Below are positions 16,984 to 25,164 of a stretch of 64,000 nucleotides of DNA, in pieces. A program made the translations under genes and the position numbers. The notes below the pieces were generated by a model that saw nothing but the letters and a program-made list of their open reading frames with translations, was not told where the DNA came from and searched no databases. Source of the stretch: Streptomyces sp. SID13726 (lineage in GTDB: Bacteria > Actinomycetota > Actinomycetes > Streptomycetales > Streptomycetaceae); assembly GCF_010548375.1 (NCBI RefSeq), contig NZ_JAAGLY010000016.1:62001-126000 (forward strand). Reading direction: 5' to 3'. Numbering within the stretch: position 1 is the stretch's first letter; the number at the start of each line of letters is the position of its first letter.

Positions 16984-17925
16984 TCAGTCCCGCCGGCGAG
17001 CCGCCTCGTACAGCACGATCCCCGCCGCCACACCGGCGTTCAGCGACTCGGCGCCACCCGGCATCGGGATCCGCACCCGGAAGTCGCAGGTCTCGCCGAC
17101 CAGGCGGGACAGGCCCTTGCCCTCGCTGCCGACCACGATCGCGACCGGGCCGCCGAGCGCCTCCAGGTCACCGATCTCGTGCTCGCCGTCGGCGGCGAGG
17201 CCGACGACCACGATGCCCTGCTTCTTGTACGCCTCCAGGGCGCGGGTGAGGTTCGTGGCCCGGGCGACCGGCGTACGGGCGGCGGTGCCCGCGGACGTCT
17301 TCCAGGCACCGGCGGTCATGCCGGCCGCGCGCCGCTCCGGTACGACGACGCCGTGGCCGCCGAAGGCGGAGACCGAGCGGACGACCGCGCCGAGGTTGCG
17401 GGGGTCGGTCACACCGTCGAGGGCGACGATGAGCGGGTCCTCGCCGTCGTCGTAGGCGGCCGCGGCGAGGTCCTCGGGGTGCGCGTACTCGTACGGCGGG
17501 ACCTGGAGGACCAGGCCCTGGTGGTTGAGGCCGTTGGTCATGCGGTCGAGCTCGGGGCGGGGGGCCTCCATGAGGTGGATGCCACCGCGGTCGGCGACCA
17601 GCTGGAGCGCCTCGCGGACCCGCTCGTCGTTGTCGATGAACTGCTGGACGTAGAGCGTCACCGCGGGCACGCCCTCGCGCAGCGCCTCGACCACGGGGTT
17701 GCGGCCGACGACCATCTCCGAGGTGCCCTTGCCGCCCCGCCCGCGCGGTGCGGGTCGGCGCGCGGTCTGCCGGGCCTGCGCGTTGGCGATTCGGTTCTTC
17801 TTGTGGCCCTTGCGCATCTCGGCGGGCGGGGTCGGCCCCTTGCCCTCCAGGCCCTTGCGCCGCTGGCCGCCACTGCCGACCTGCGCGCCCTTCTTGCCGG
17901 ACATGCGGCGGTTGTTGGCTGCCAT
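16984..17925 (-). CDS. rlmB: 23S rRNA (guanosine-2'-O)-methyltransferase RlmB
   Basis: 313 residues. A basic N-terminal extension (about 70 residues, Lys/Arg/Gly-rich, typical of actinobacterial members) precedes the substrate-binding domain starting VVGRNPVVEALREG. The SpoU knotted methyltransferase domain has motif 1 LDGVTDPRNLGAVVRSV, motif 2 IVVGSEGKGLSRL and motif 3 IPMPGGAESLNAGVAAGIVLYE. It uses SAM to methylate a ribose of 23S rRNA. It lies downstream of ispD-ispF-cysS on the same strand. Confidence 0.95.
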   Translation of the reverse strand: MAANNRRMSGKKGAQVGSGGQRRKGLEGKGPTPPAEMRKGHKKNRIANAQARQTARRPAPRGRGGKGTSEMVVGRNPVVEALREGVPAVTLYVQQFIDNDERVREALQLVADRGGIHLMEAPRPELDRMTNGLNHQGLVLQVPPYEYAHPEDLAAAAYDDGEDPLIVALDGVTDPRNLGAVVRSVSAFGGHGVVVPERRAAGMTAGAWKTSAGTAARTPVARATNLTRALEAYKKQGIVVVGLAADGEHEIGDLEALGGPVAIVVGSEGKGLSRLVGETCDFRVRIPMPGGAESLNAGVAAGIVLYEAARRRD

Positions 17926-17995
17926 GACCTACCTGTTCTACGTGAGTCTCTGCGTCGGTCTCTGCGTCGCTGAATTCGTCGTACGTACATGCAGT

Positions 17996-18021
17996 GTGCC
18001 GCCCGGATGGCCGGGCGGCAC
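17996..18021 (-). terminator. Hairpin between cysS and rlmB
   Basis: GTGCCGCCCGG (17996-18006) pairs perfectly with CCGGGCGGCAC (18011-18021) around a 4-nt loop, 29 bp after the cysS stop. It lacks a U tract, as do many Streptomyces terminators, so it may be only partial. Confidence 0.65.
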
Positions 18022-18049
18022 AATCGATCAAGGAAATCGGAACCGGGGG

Positions 18050-19447
18050 CTAGCGCGGACCCAGCGTCCAGCGCGGCCCCTGCGGACCGTCCTCGATGGT
18101 CAGTCCCGACTGGCCGAGCTGGTCGCGGATGGCGTCCGCGGTGGCCCAGTCCTTGCGGGTGCGGGCCGCCTCGCGCTGGTCGAGGACGAGGCGTACGAGA
18201 CTGTCGACGACGCCGTGCAGATCGGCGCCGCGGTCGGTCTCGCCGGCCCAGTGCGGGTGGAGCGGGTCAAGGCCGAGGACGCCGAGCATGGCGCGCACCT
18301 CGGCGAGGCGGGCGACGGCGGCTTCCTTGTCGTCGGCCGCGAGGGCGCTGTTGCCCTGCCGGACGGTGGTGTGCACGACGGCGAGGGCCTGCGGGACGCC
18401 GAGGTCGTCGTCCATGGCCTCGGCGAAGGCGGGCGGCACCTCGGCGGACGGCTCGACGGGACCGGCCTTCTCGACGACCCGCTGCACGAACCCCTCGATC
18501 CGCGCGAACGCGGACTCGGCCTCGCGCAGGGCGTCCTCGCTGTACTCGATCATCGAGCGGTAGTGCGGGGTGCCGAGGTAGTAGCGCAGCACGATGGGGC
18601 GCCACTGCTTGACCATCTCGGAGACGAGGACGCTGTTGCCGAGCGACTTGGACATCTTCTCGCCGCTCATGGTGACCCAGGCGTTGTGCACCCAGTACCG
18701 GGCGAACTCGTCGCCGTAGGCCTTGGCCTGGGCGATTTCGTTCTCGTGGTGCGGGAAGATCAGGTCCAGGCCGCCGCCGTGGATGTCGAAGACGGTGCCG
18801 AGGTATTTGTGCGCCATGGCCGAGCACTCCAGGTGCCAGCCGGGGCGGCCACGGCCCCACGGGGTCTCCCAGTCGGGCTCGCCCGGCTTGGTGGCCTTCC
18901 ACAGCGCGAAGTCCCGCGGGTCCCGCTTGCCGGTCTCGCCGTCCGAGGCGGGCTGGAGCAGGTTGTCCAGCTCCTGGTTGGAGAGCTGGAGGTACTCCGG
19001 GAAGGACTTCACGTCGAAGTAGACGTTGCCGTCGGACTCGTAGGCGTGGCCGCGCTCGATGAGGCCGCGCATCATCTCGATCATCTCGGGGACGTGTCCG
19101 GTGGCCCGCGGTTCGTACGTCGGCGGCAGGCAGCCGAGGGCGTCGTAGCCGTCGTTGAACGCGCGTTCGTTGTCGTAGCCGATGGACCACCAGGGGCGGC
19201 CCTGGTCGTGGGACTTCGCGATGATCTTGTCGTCGATGTCGGTGACGTTGCGCACGAACGTGACGTCGTAGCCGCGGTACTCGAACCAGCGGCGCATGAT
19301 GTCGAAGTTCAGGCCGGAGCGGATGTGGCCGATGTGCGGGGCGGCCTGCACGGTGGCGCCACAGAGGTAGATCGAGACGCAGCCCGGCGTGAGCGGGGCG
19401 AAGTCACGGATCTGCCGGGCGCTGGTGTCGTACAGGCGAATAGTCAC
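18050..19447 (-). CDS. cysS: Cysteinyl-tRNA synthetase
   Basis: 465 residues, the normal length for the enzyme. Class I signatures are present: HIGH as APHIGHIRSG and KMSKS as EKMSKSLGN. Zinc ligands include the Cys of YLCGATVQ, the Cys of HLECSAMA and the His/Glu of PHHENE. The C-terminal helices (VRLVLDQREAARTRKDWATADAIRDQL) form the anticodon-binding domain. It charges tRNA-Cys, which also feeds mycothiol synthesis through MshC, a paralogue. GTG 19447 (VTIRLYDTS) is the conserved start. ispF ends 53 bp upstream. Confidence 0.97.
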   Translation of the reverse strand: MTIRLYDTSARQIRDFAPLTPGCVSIYLCGATVQAAPHIGHIRSGLNFDIMRRWFEYRGYDVTFVRNVTDIDDKIIAKSHDQGRPWWSIGYDNERAFNDGYDALGCLPPTYEPRATGHVPEMIEMMRGLIERGHAYESDGNVYFDVKSFPEYLQLSNQELDNLLQPASDGETGKRDPRDFALWKATKPGEPDWETPWGRGRPGWHLECSAMAHKYLGTVFDIHGGGLDLIFPHHENEIAQAKAYGDEFARYWVHNAWVTMSGEKMSKSLGNSVLVSEMVKQWRPIVLRYYLGTPHYRSMIEYSEDALREAESAFARIEGFVQRVVEKAGPVEPSAEVPPAFAEAMDDDLGVPQALAVVHTTVRQGNSALAADDKEAAVARLAEVRAMLGVLGLDPLHPHWAGETDRGADLHGVVDSLVRLVLDQREAARTRKDWATADAIRDQLGQSGLTIEDGPQGPRWTLGPR

Positions 19448-19500
19448 GGGTCCAGGGTAGTAGGCGATGTGTGGTGCCTTCGACGGGTTGTGGATAACAG

Positions 19501-19995
19501 TCAGCTCGCGGTCCTGACCACCAGCGCGGTCGCCACCGCCATCAGGCCCTCGCCCCGTCCCGGGAAGCCGAGCCCGTCCGTCGTCGCCCCCGACACCGAC
19601 ACCGGCGCTCCGGCCGCCTCGGACAGGAGCTTCTGGGCTTCGTCCCGGCGCTTTCCGATCTTGGGACGCGGTCCTACGACCTGGACGGCGACGTTCCCGA
19701 TGACGAACCCGGCCTCGCGCACGATCCGGGCCGCCTCCGTCAACAGCGTGACGCCGGATGCACCCGACCACTCGGGGCGGCCGGTGCCGAAGTGCTGACC
19801 GAGGTCGCCGAGGCCGGCGGCGGAGAAGAGCGCGTTGCACGCGGCATGGGCGACGACGTCCGCGTCGGAGTGGCCGGCCAGGCCGGGCCCCTCGCCCTCC
19901 CACTTCAGGCCCGCGCACCACAGCTCGCGGCCCTCCTCGAAGGCGTGGATGTCGGTGCCGATGCCGACCTGCGGCAGCACGAGGTCAGAAGCCAT
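19501..19995 (-). CDS. ispF: 2-C-methyl-D-erythritol 2,4-cyclodiphosphate synthase
   Basis: 164 residues. It catalyses the cyclisation step of the MEP isoprenoid pathway. Zinc ligands are in GTDIHAF (DxH) and HSDADVVAH; the C-terminal ATTDGLGFPGRGEG is the usual substrate/trimer motif. Its start overlaps the end of ispD by 11 bp, so the two consecutive-pathway enzymes are translationally coupled. Confidence 0.97.
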   Translation of the reverse strand: MASDLVLPQVGIGTDIHAFEEGRELWCAGLKWEGEGPGLAGHSDADVVAHAACNALFSAAGLGDLGQHFGTGRPEWSGASGVTLLTEAARIVREAGFVIGNVAVQVVGPRPKIGKRRDEAQKLLSEAAGAPVSVSGATTDGLGFPGRGEGLMAVATALVVRTAS

Positions 19996-20749
19996 CGTTG
20001 AGCCTCCTGCGGGCCAGGACCGCCTCGGCGAGGACCAGGTCGAGTGGGCGGGTCACCTTGAAGGCCTCCTCGTGGCCGGGCACGACCACGACGGTCCGCC
20101 CCAGCTGCTCGACCATGCTCGCGTCGTCGGTGACGTCCTCGGTGACCGTCTCGTGGGCGTGGATCAGCGTGGCCCGGTCGAAGCCCTGCGGGGTCTGCAC
20201 GGCCCGCAGGCGGGCGCGGACCGGGGTGGCGACCACGGGCTCGGGCTCGCCGGGGGCGGTCGCGGGCGCGACCTCCTTCACGGTGTCCGCGAGGGGCAGC
20301 GCGGGGACGACGGCGGGCGCTCCGTCCCGTACGGCCTCGATGACCGCGTCGACGGTGTCGACCGGGACGAGCGGGCGGGCCGCGTCGTGGACCAGGACGA
20401 TGTCGTAGTGGGCCGGGAGCGCGTCCAGGCCGAGCTTCACCGACTCCTGGCGGGACTCGCCGCCGGGGACGACGAGGAAGTCGGTGCGTTCGGGCAGCGC
20501 GTGGGCGTCGAGGAGCGACTTGACCTCGCCGGCGCCGTCGGGCGGGGCCACCACGACGACCAGGGAGACGGCCCGGGACGCGGCCATCGCGCGGACCGCG
20601 TGGATCAGCATCGGGGTGCCGTTCAGCGCGCGTAGCGCTTTGGGGGCGCCCGGACCGAGGCGTACGCCCCTTCCGGCGGCCGGAATCACCACCGCCGTAC
20701 GGACTTCGGCCGGTGTTTCGGCGGGCGCGGGACGCGAAACGTCAGACAT
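19985..20749 (-). CDS. ispD: 2-C-methyl-D-erythritol 4-phosphate cytidylyltransferase
   Basis: 254 residues. The CTP-binding loop is AAGRGVRLGPGAPKALRAL, the nucleotide/metal region is VLVHDAARPLV, and TPQGF...TDDASMVEQLG is the C-terminal substrate signature of IspD. It makes CDP-methylerythritol in the MEP pathway. It is the first gene of the ispD-ispF-cysS run; the 275-bp spacer to carD (20750-21024) holds the carD terminator hairpin and presumably the ispD promoter. Confidence 0.96.
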   Translation of the reverse strand: MSDVSRPAPAETPAEVRTAVVIPAAGRGVRLGPGAPKALRALNGTPMLIHAVRAMAASRAVSLVVVVAPPDGAGEVKSLLDAHALPERTDFLVVPGGESRQESVKLGLDALPAHYDIVLVHDAARPLVPVDTVDAVIEAVRDGAPAVVPALPLADTVKEVAPATAPGEPEPVVATPVRARLRAVQTPQGFDRATLIHAHETVTEDVTDDASMVEQLGRTVVVVPGHEEAFKVTRPLDLVLAEAVLARRRLNDGF

Positions 20750-20937
20750 CGGTTCCTGTCAGGTTTGTGTGCTCGGCCAACGTGGGTACGGAGACAGCGT
20801 GCCGGGCGCGACGCCTTGACCGGACCCTTCCGTGACACCGGTCGAGCCAGCTGCCCGGGCCCGGCACACCAAGTATCGGGGCCCCATCCCGTCGTACGGT
20901 GTTCGGGTACGAAAGTCGTATGTGTTCGGGCATGAAC

Positions 20938-20995
20938 ATGCCGCAGCGCCCGGCGACAAAAATACGTCATCGGGCACCGCGGCATCTCACTCTGC
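20938..20995 (-). terminator. Candidate carD terminator hairpin
   Basis: ATGCCGC (20938-20944) pairs with GCGGCAT (20989-20995), and GCCCG (20948-20952) pairs with CGGGC (20981-20985), 30 bp after the carD stop. The loop is large and AT-rich for this genome. Confidence 0.5.
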
Positions 20996-21024
20996 TGAGC
21001 CGAGCCTGGCGGCAGTGTGCGTCG

Positions 21025-21507
21025 TCAGGAGGCGAGGACCTCGTCGAGCAGCGCCTCGGCCTTGTCCTCGTTCGTGTTCTCCGCGAGGGCGAGCTCGCTC
21101 ACCAGGATCTGCCGAGCCTTGGCGAGCATGCGCTTCTCACCTGCGGAGAGTCCACGCTCGCGCTCACGACGCCACAGGTCACGCACGACTTCCGCGACCT
21201 TGATGACATCGCCGGAGGCGAGCTTCTCCAGGTTTGCCTTGTAACGACGGGACCAGTTCGTGGGCTCCTCGGCGTACGGCGCGCGCAGCACCTCGAAGAC
21301 CCGGTCCAGCCCGTCCTGACCGACCACATCACGCACGCCGACGAACTCCGCATTGTCCGCTGGCACACGTACCGTCAGGTCGCCCTGGGCGACCTTCAGC
21401 ACCAAGTAGGTCTTGTCCACGCCTTTGATCTGGCGAGTTTCGATGGCCTCGATCAGCGCGGCCCCGTGATGGGGATAGACCACGGTGTCGCCAACCTTGA
21501 ACGTCAT
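21025..21507 (-). CDS. carD: CarD-family transcriptional regulator
   Basis: 160 residues. The N-terminal RNA-polymerase-interacting Tudor-like domain (FKVGDTVVYPHHGAALIEAIE) binds the beta subunit; the helical C-terminal domain (WSRRYKANLEKLASGDVIKVAEVVRDLWRRE) binds promoter DNA at the upstream edge of the bubble. CarD stabilises open complexes at rRNA and many other housekeeping promoters in actinobacteria. It is a single-gene unit divergent from the lipoprotein gene, with a 590-bp spacer. Confidence 0.96.
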   Translation of the reverse strand: MTFKVGDTVVYPHHGAALIEAIETRQIKGVDKTYLVLKVAQGDLTVRVPADNAEFVGVRDVVGQDGLDRVFEVLRAPYAEEPTNWSRRYKANLEKLASGDVIKVAEVVRDLWRRERERGLSAGEKRMLAKARQILVSELALAENTNEDKAEALLDEVLAS

Positions 21508-21802
21508 GTGACAGGTACCCCTTCCGTGGCTATCCAGGGTAACACGGAAACTGCGGGTTCTGAATGGCGTTTTCGCAGGTCAGGGCATATCTCGGGGCTT
21601 GACAACAGCAACAGGAACGTGCTGCGGAGGCCGAGCGGAAGAAGGTATTCGCAGGTCGGAGCGGCTCTCCAGGGGAGGTGAAACGCGTACGTTACACACA
21701 TCCGGAGCCCCCTCCAGGCGGACTAACGTCCCCAAATGTCCGGTTCCAAGTGTGCGACTTCCGCTACTCCGTTCGGTGAGCGGAGTCCCTTCCTGGCCGA
21801 AT

Positions 21803-21851
21803 CCGGAATTGATCACACACGGCCACGGGAGCAGATGGTGATCAATTCCGG
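21803..21851. promoter_or_regulatory. 14-bp perfect inverted repeat upstream of carD
   Basis: CCGGAATTGATCAC (21803-21816) and GTGATCAATTCCGG (21838-21851) are perfect complements with a 21-bp spacer. The AT-containing GATCA core stands out in this GC-rich region. It could be a two-site operator or a long RNA hairpin in the carD leader. Confidence 0.55.
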
Positions 21852-21940
21852 GGGCGATCACGCATTCCTTCACGGAAGTTTTGCCACCGGATGCCGAAGG
21901 CTCTTATGTGAATGCCGGACGAGTGCCGGAGTGCGGAGCC

Positions 21941-21962
21941 CAAGTGACCCACGAGTCACTTG
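21941..21962. promoter_or_regulatory. 8-bp perfect inverted repeat CAAGTGAC-N6-GTCACTTG
   Basis: CAAGTGAC (21941-21948) and GTCACTTG (21955-21962) with a 6-bp spacer have the size of a dimeric repressor site. It lies about 140 bp before the lipoprotein gene. Confidence 0.4.
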
Positions 21963-22097
21963 TGAACCGCAGTGACACGCCTCTTGGGGAGGGTCGGGTG
22001 CGGCCGGGCGGGAACGGCTCGGTAACCTAAGCCCGCTGACAGACACTTAGCGCGGCTTTACGGGCCGCCTCGCTCAAGTCAAGGAGTTGCCGCCGCC

Positions 22098-22766
22098 GTG
22101 AGCAGCAGCCTTCGACGCGGCGCCCTCGCCGCCTCCGCCATCGCGTTCTCGATCGCCTCGCTCTCCGCGTGCGCGGCCGGCAACAACGCCCAGACGCTGG
22201 AGGTCAAGCCGGACAACGCGGAGACCAGCGTCGGACCCATCAAGCTCCAGAACGTCGTGGTCATCACGCAGCCGGACGCCGCGGCCGAGGGCCCGGCCGT
22301 CATCTCCGCGACCCTCTTCAACACCGGCACCACCGCCGAGACGCTGGACTCCGTCAGCGTCGCCGGGGGCGGCAGCGCCGAGATCACGCCCGCGAAGGGC
22401 AAGGGCAAGGGCAAGCTGACCGTCCCGGCCGGCGGCTCCGTCATCCTCGGCGGCCCGGGCAACGCCTCCGCCGCGCTGAACGACCTCACCTCGACCGTGC
22501 AGAACGGCAACGCGCAGAAGGTCACCTTCACCTTCAGCAAGACCGGAGAGGTCAGCCTGCGCGCCTTCGTGGTCCCGGCCGAGAGCTACTTCACCAAGTG
22601 GGGCCCCAGCGCGCTCCCGTCCGCCCCCGAGGGCACGCCGACCCCGACCGGCTCCCCGACCCCGACCGGCACCGGCTCGCCGTCCGCCGGCTCCACCCCG
22701 ACCGGCTCCGGCACCCCGACCGACGCGGCCTCCGCGAGCGCGACGGGATCGGCCGCCGGGCACTGA
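22098..22766 (+). CDS. Lipoprotein of unknown function
   Basis: 222 residues. A basic N-terminus and a lipobox SLSAC show a lipid-anchored surface protein. The central part (residues about 45-165) is beta-rich and resembles the copper-chaperone/DUF461-like immunoglobulin fold (LQNVVVITQPDAAAEGPAVISATLFNTG, then VPAGGSVILGG), but the His/Met copper ligands of PCuAC proteins are not evident. The last 45 residues are a Thr/Pro/Ser-Gly tail. GTG 22098 follows AAGGAG. It ends at a strong shared terminator with the phoP side. Confidence 0.85.
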   Translation: MSSSLRRGALAASAIAFSIASLSACAAGNNAQTLEVKPDNAETSVGPIKLQNVVVITQPDAAAEGPAVISATLFNTGTTAETLDSVSVAGGGSAEITPAKGKGKGKLTVPAGGSVILGGPGNASAALNDLTSTVQNGNAQKVTFTFSKTGEVSLRAFVVPAESYFTKWGPSALPSAPEGTPTPTGSPTPTGTGSPSAGSTPTGSGTPTDAASASATGSAAGH

Positions 22767-22794
22767 GCGGCCGTACGGGATCGTCGTACGACAA

Positions 22795-22830
22795 CGAAGG
22801 GCGGAACCTCCGAGGAGGTTCCGCCCTTCG
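22795..22830. terminator. 16-bp perfect terminator hairpin
   Basis: CGAAGGGCGGAACCTC (22795-22810) pairs fully with 22815-22830 around a 4-nt loop. It lies between the lipoprotein gene and the phoP side and can act in both directions. Confidence 0.9.
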
Positions 22831-22846
22831 GCGTACGGACTGTTCT

Positions 22847-22919
22847 GTCTACGGCTCGAACTTGTAGCCGAGGCCGCGGACCGTGACCAGGTAGCGCGGT
22901 GCTCCCGGGTCGGGCTCGA
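22847..22919 (-). pseudogene. Duplicated 3' end of phoP
   Basis: These 73 bp match 23006-23078 with one mismatch and encode the last 23 residues of PhoP (from EPDPGAPRYL to LGYKFEP) with the stop codon. The copy lies 159 bp downstream of the real phoP end in the same orientation. The 86 bp between the copies (22920-23005) contain no gene I can recognise. Confidence 0.9.
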
Positions 22920-23007
22920 GCACCCTTCTTGACGCACCGCTCGCACTGCTTCGCAGGCTTCGAGGTGCTGCGCCGGACTCCGTCCGCCGGCTCCGCTCAG
23001 CCCGGGT

Positions 23008-23688
23008 CTACGGCTCGAACTTGTAGCCGAGGCCCCGGACCGTGACCAGGTAGCGCGGTGCTCCCGGGTCGGGCTCGATCTTGGCTCGGAGGCGCTTGAC
23101 GTGGACGTCGAGGGTCTTGGTGTCGCCCACGTAGTCGGCGCCCCAGACTCGGTCGATGAGCTGCATGCGGGTCAGGACGCGGCCCGCGTTGCGCAGCAGC
23201 ATCTCCAGCAGGTCGAACTCCTTGAGGGGCAGGTCGACCTTGGAGCCGGAGACCGTGACCACGTGGCGGTCCACGTCCATACGGACCGGACCGGCCTCCA
23301 GGGCGGCCGGGGTGACCTCCTCGGGCTCGCCGCGGCGGCGCAGGACGGCCCGGATACGGGCGACCAGTTCGCGGGACGAGAAGGGCTTGGTGACGTAGTC
23401 ATCGGCTCCTATTTCCAGGCCGACGACCTTGTCGATCTCGCTGTCCTTGGCGGTCACCATGATGACGGGGACGTTGGAGCGGCCGCGCAGCTGGCGGCAG
23501 ACCTCCGTGCCGGGCAGGCCCGGCAGCATCAGGTCGAGGAGGACGAGGTCGGCGCCGTTGCGCTCGAACTCGTCGAGTCCGTCGGGCCCGGTGGTCGCGA
23601 CGGCGACCTCGAAGCCCTCTTTGCGGAGCATGTACGACAGGGCGTCGGAGAAGGACTCCTCGTCCTCGACGACGAGCACACGGGTCAC
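23008..23688 (-). CDS. phoP: Phosphate response regulator PhoP
   Basis: 226 residues, OmpR/PhoB class. The receiver domain has acidic pocket ED at 8-9, phosphoacceptor D52 (LVLLDLMLPG), the switch Thr (IMVTAKD) and Lys (YVTKPF). The C-terminal winged helix (PLKEFDLLEMLLRNAGRV, then TLDVHVKRLRAKIE) binds PHO-box direct repeats. In Streptomyces PhoP is the master activator of phosphate-starvation genes and also modulates antibiotic production. The ATG overlaps the phoR stop by 4 bp. A 73-bp copy of its 3' end lies downstream. Confidence 0.95.
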   Translation of the reverse strand: MTRVLVVEDEESFSDALSYMLRKEGFEVAVATTGPDGLDEFERNGADLVLLDLMLPGLPGTEVCRQLRGRSNVPVIMVTAKDSEIDKVVGLEIGADDYVTKPFSSRELVARIRAVLRRRGEPEEVTPAALEAGPVRMDVDRHVVTVSGSKVDLPLKEFDLLEMLLRNAGRVLTRMQLIDRVWGADYVGDTKTLDVHVKRLRAKIEPDPGAPRYLVTVRGLGYKFEP

Positions 23689-24941
23689 GGAAGGACCTCC
23701 GGGGCGGGAAGCGGGTCGTAAGAAGTCGACTCGGGGGTGGACTGTCCGTCCTCGTCTTCGAGGTCGGGGTGCTGGAGCGCGCGGTCACGGGCCGCGCCCG
23801 CCTCCGGCAGCCTCAGGGTGAACGTGGAGCCCTGTCCCTCAGAACTCCACACCGTGACCTCCCCGCCGTGCGAGGCGGCCACGTGCTTGACGATCGCGAG
23901 ACCGAGGCCGGTGCCGCCGGTCTGGCGGGAGCGGGCCGGGTCGACGCGGTAGAAGCGCTCGAAGATGCGCTCCTTGTCCTTGTCGGAGATGCCGATGCCC
24001 TGGTCGGTGACGGCGACCTCGATGTGGTCGCCGCCCGGCGCGGACACCCGGCGGGCGGCTATGCCGACGCGGGTGCGGGCGGGCGAGTAGTTCACGGCGT
24101 TCTCGACGAGGTTGCCGAGGGCGGCGGCGAGCTGGCCGCGGTTGCCCCAGACCCGCAGCTCGGCGGCGCCGGCCGCGGCCATGGTGATCTGCTTGGTGCC
24201 CGCCTGGTGCCGGCAGCGGTCGATGGCCTCGGCGACGAGTTCGTCGACGCGGACCGGCTCGGCGTCCTCCAGGGGGTCGTCGTTCTGCACCCGGGAGAGG
24301 TCGATGAGCTCCTGGACCAGGCTGGTCAGGCGGGTCGCCTCGATCTGCATGCGGCCGGCGAAGCGCTCCACGGCCTCCGGGTCTTCCGAGGCGTCCATGA
24401 CGGCCTCGGACAGGAGGGAGAGCGCGCCAACGGGGGTCTTGAGTTCATGGCTGACGTTCGCGACGAAGTCGCGTCGTACCGCTTCTATCCGCCGGGCCTC
24501 GGTGAGGTCCTCCACGAGCAGCAGCACCAGCCGGGAGCCGAGAGGCGCGACCCGCGCGGAGACGGCCAGTGCCTCACCGCGTCCGGTCCCGCGCCTCGGG
24601 AGATCCAGCTCGACCTGGCGTATCTCCCCGTCTCTCCTGGTGTCCCGGGCCATCTGGAGCATCGGCTCCACGGAGAGCTTGCCGCCGCGGACCAGCCCGA
24701 GGGCGTACGCGGCGGAGCTGGCCTTGACCACGGCGTCGGCCTCGTCGAGGACCACGGCCGAGGAGCGGAGCACGGAGAGGACGGTGTCCACGCCCGGCGG
24801 AAGCACCGGGTCCGTGTGCAGGGAGGTGCGGGTGGGGCGCTTCTGCTCCCGCTCGCTCCAGCGGAACGCCAGCATGGCGATGACACCGGTGAGCACACCG
24901 GCGATCGCTGCCGCTGCGGCGACCGCCGCGTTCACGTCCAT
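23685..24941 (-). CDS. phoR: Phosphate sensor histidine kinase PhoR
   Basis: 418 residues. One N-terminal membrane helix (AAVAAAAAIAGVLTGVIAMLAFRW) is followed by a PAS-like region, the HisKA dimerisation helix with phosphoacceptor His in NVSHELKTPVGAL, and the HATPase domain (N box GNLVENAVNYSP, G1 DQGIGISDKDKERIFERFYR, G2 GGTGLGLAIVKH). There is no large external sensor domain, as in other actinobacterial PhoR/SenX3 kinases, which take input from the phosphate transporter and PhoU. It is the first gene of the phoR-phoP operon, divergent from phoU. Confidence 0.95.
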   Translation of the reverse strand: MDVNAAVAAAAAIAGVLTGVIAMLAFRWSEREQKRPTRTSLHTDPVLPPGVDTVLSVLRSSAVVLDEADAVVKASSAAYALGLVRGGKLSVEPMLQMARDTRRDGEIRQVELDLPRRGTGRGEALAVSARVAPLGSRLVLLLVEDLTEARRIEAVRRDFVANVSHELKTPVGALSLLSEAVMDASEDPEAVERFAGRMQIEATRLTSLVQELIDLSRVQNDDPLEDAEPVRVDELVAEAIDRCRHQAGTKQITMAAAGAAELRVWGNRGQLAAALGNLVENAVNYSPARTRVGIAARRVSAPGGDHIEVAVTDQGIGISDKDKERIFERFYRVDPARSRQTGGTGLGLAIVKHVAASHGGEVTVWSSEGQGSTFTLRLPEAGAARDRALQHPDLEDEDGQSTPESTSYDPLPAPEVLP

Positions 24942-25014
24942 GCCTCCAGGTTAGGCATGGGATCGGTCCTGGCCACAGCCGTCCGAGTGCGAGCTCGAAC
25001 ACTCGTCGCCCAGA

Positions 25015-25047
25015 GTTCACCTTGGAGCCAGTATTGGTTCATTTGGG
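25015..25047. promoter_or_regulatory. PHO box between phoR and phoU
   Basis: Three 11-nt units in phase: GTTCACCTTGG (25015-25025), AGCCAGTATTG (25026-25036) and GTTCATTTGGG (25037-25047). The first and third fit the PhoP direct-repeat consensus. The site lies in the 223-bp divergent phoR/phoU interval, where PhoP autoregulation of both transcripts is known in S. coelicolor. Confidence 0.85.
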
Positions 25048-25164
25048 AGGGCGGAAACGGACGCGTACAGGGCCGAACGTGGGAGCGTGGGGTACGCAGC
25101 ACCGGTTTCACGGCCGGTTTTGGCCCCTGGAACCCACAGGAATGACGTACGAGAGGGAACCCTG

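Larger units (their letters stand above)
21508..22097. other. 590-bp non-coding interval with two perfect inverted repeats
   Basis: This spacer separates carD from the divergent lipoprotein gene. Only out-of-context short open frames occur and I accept none. It is less GC-biased than its surroundings, and holds a 14-bp and an 8-bp inverted repeat listed separately, plus the promoters of both flanking genes. A GGAG ribosome site ends it before GTG 22098. Confidence 0.7.
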
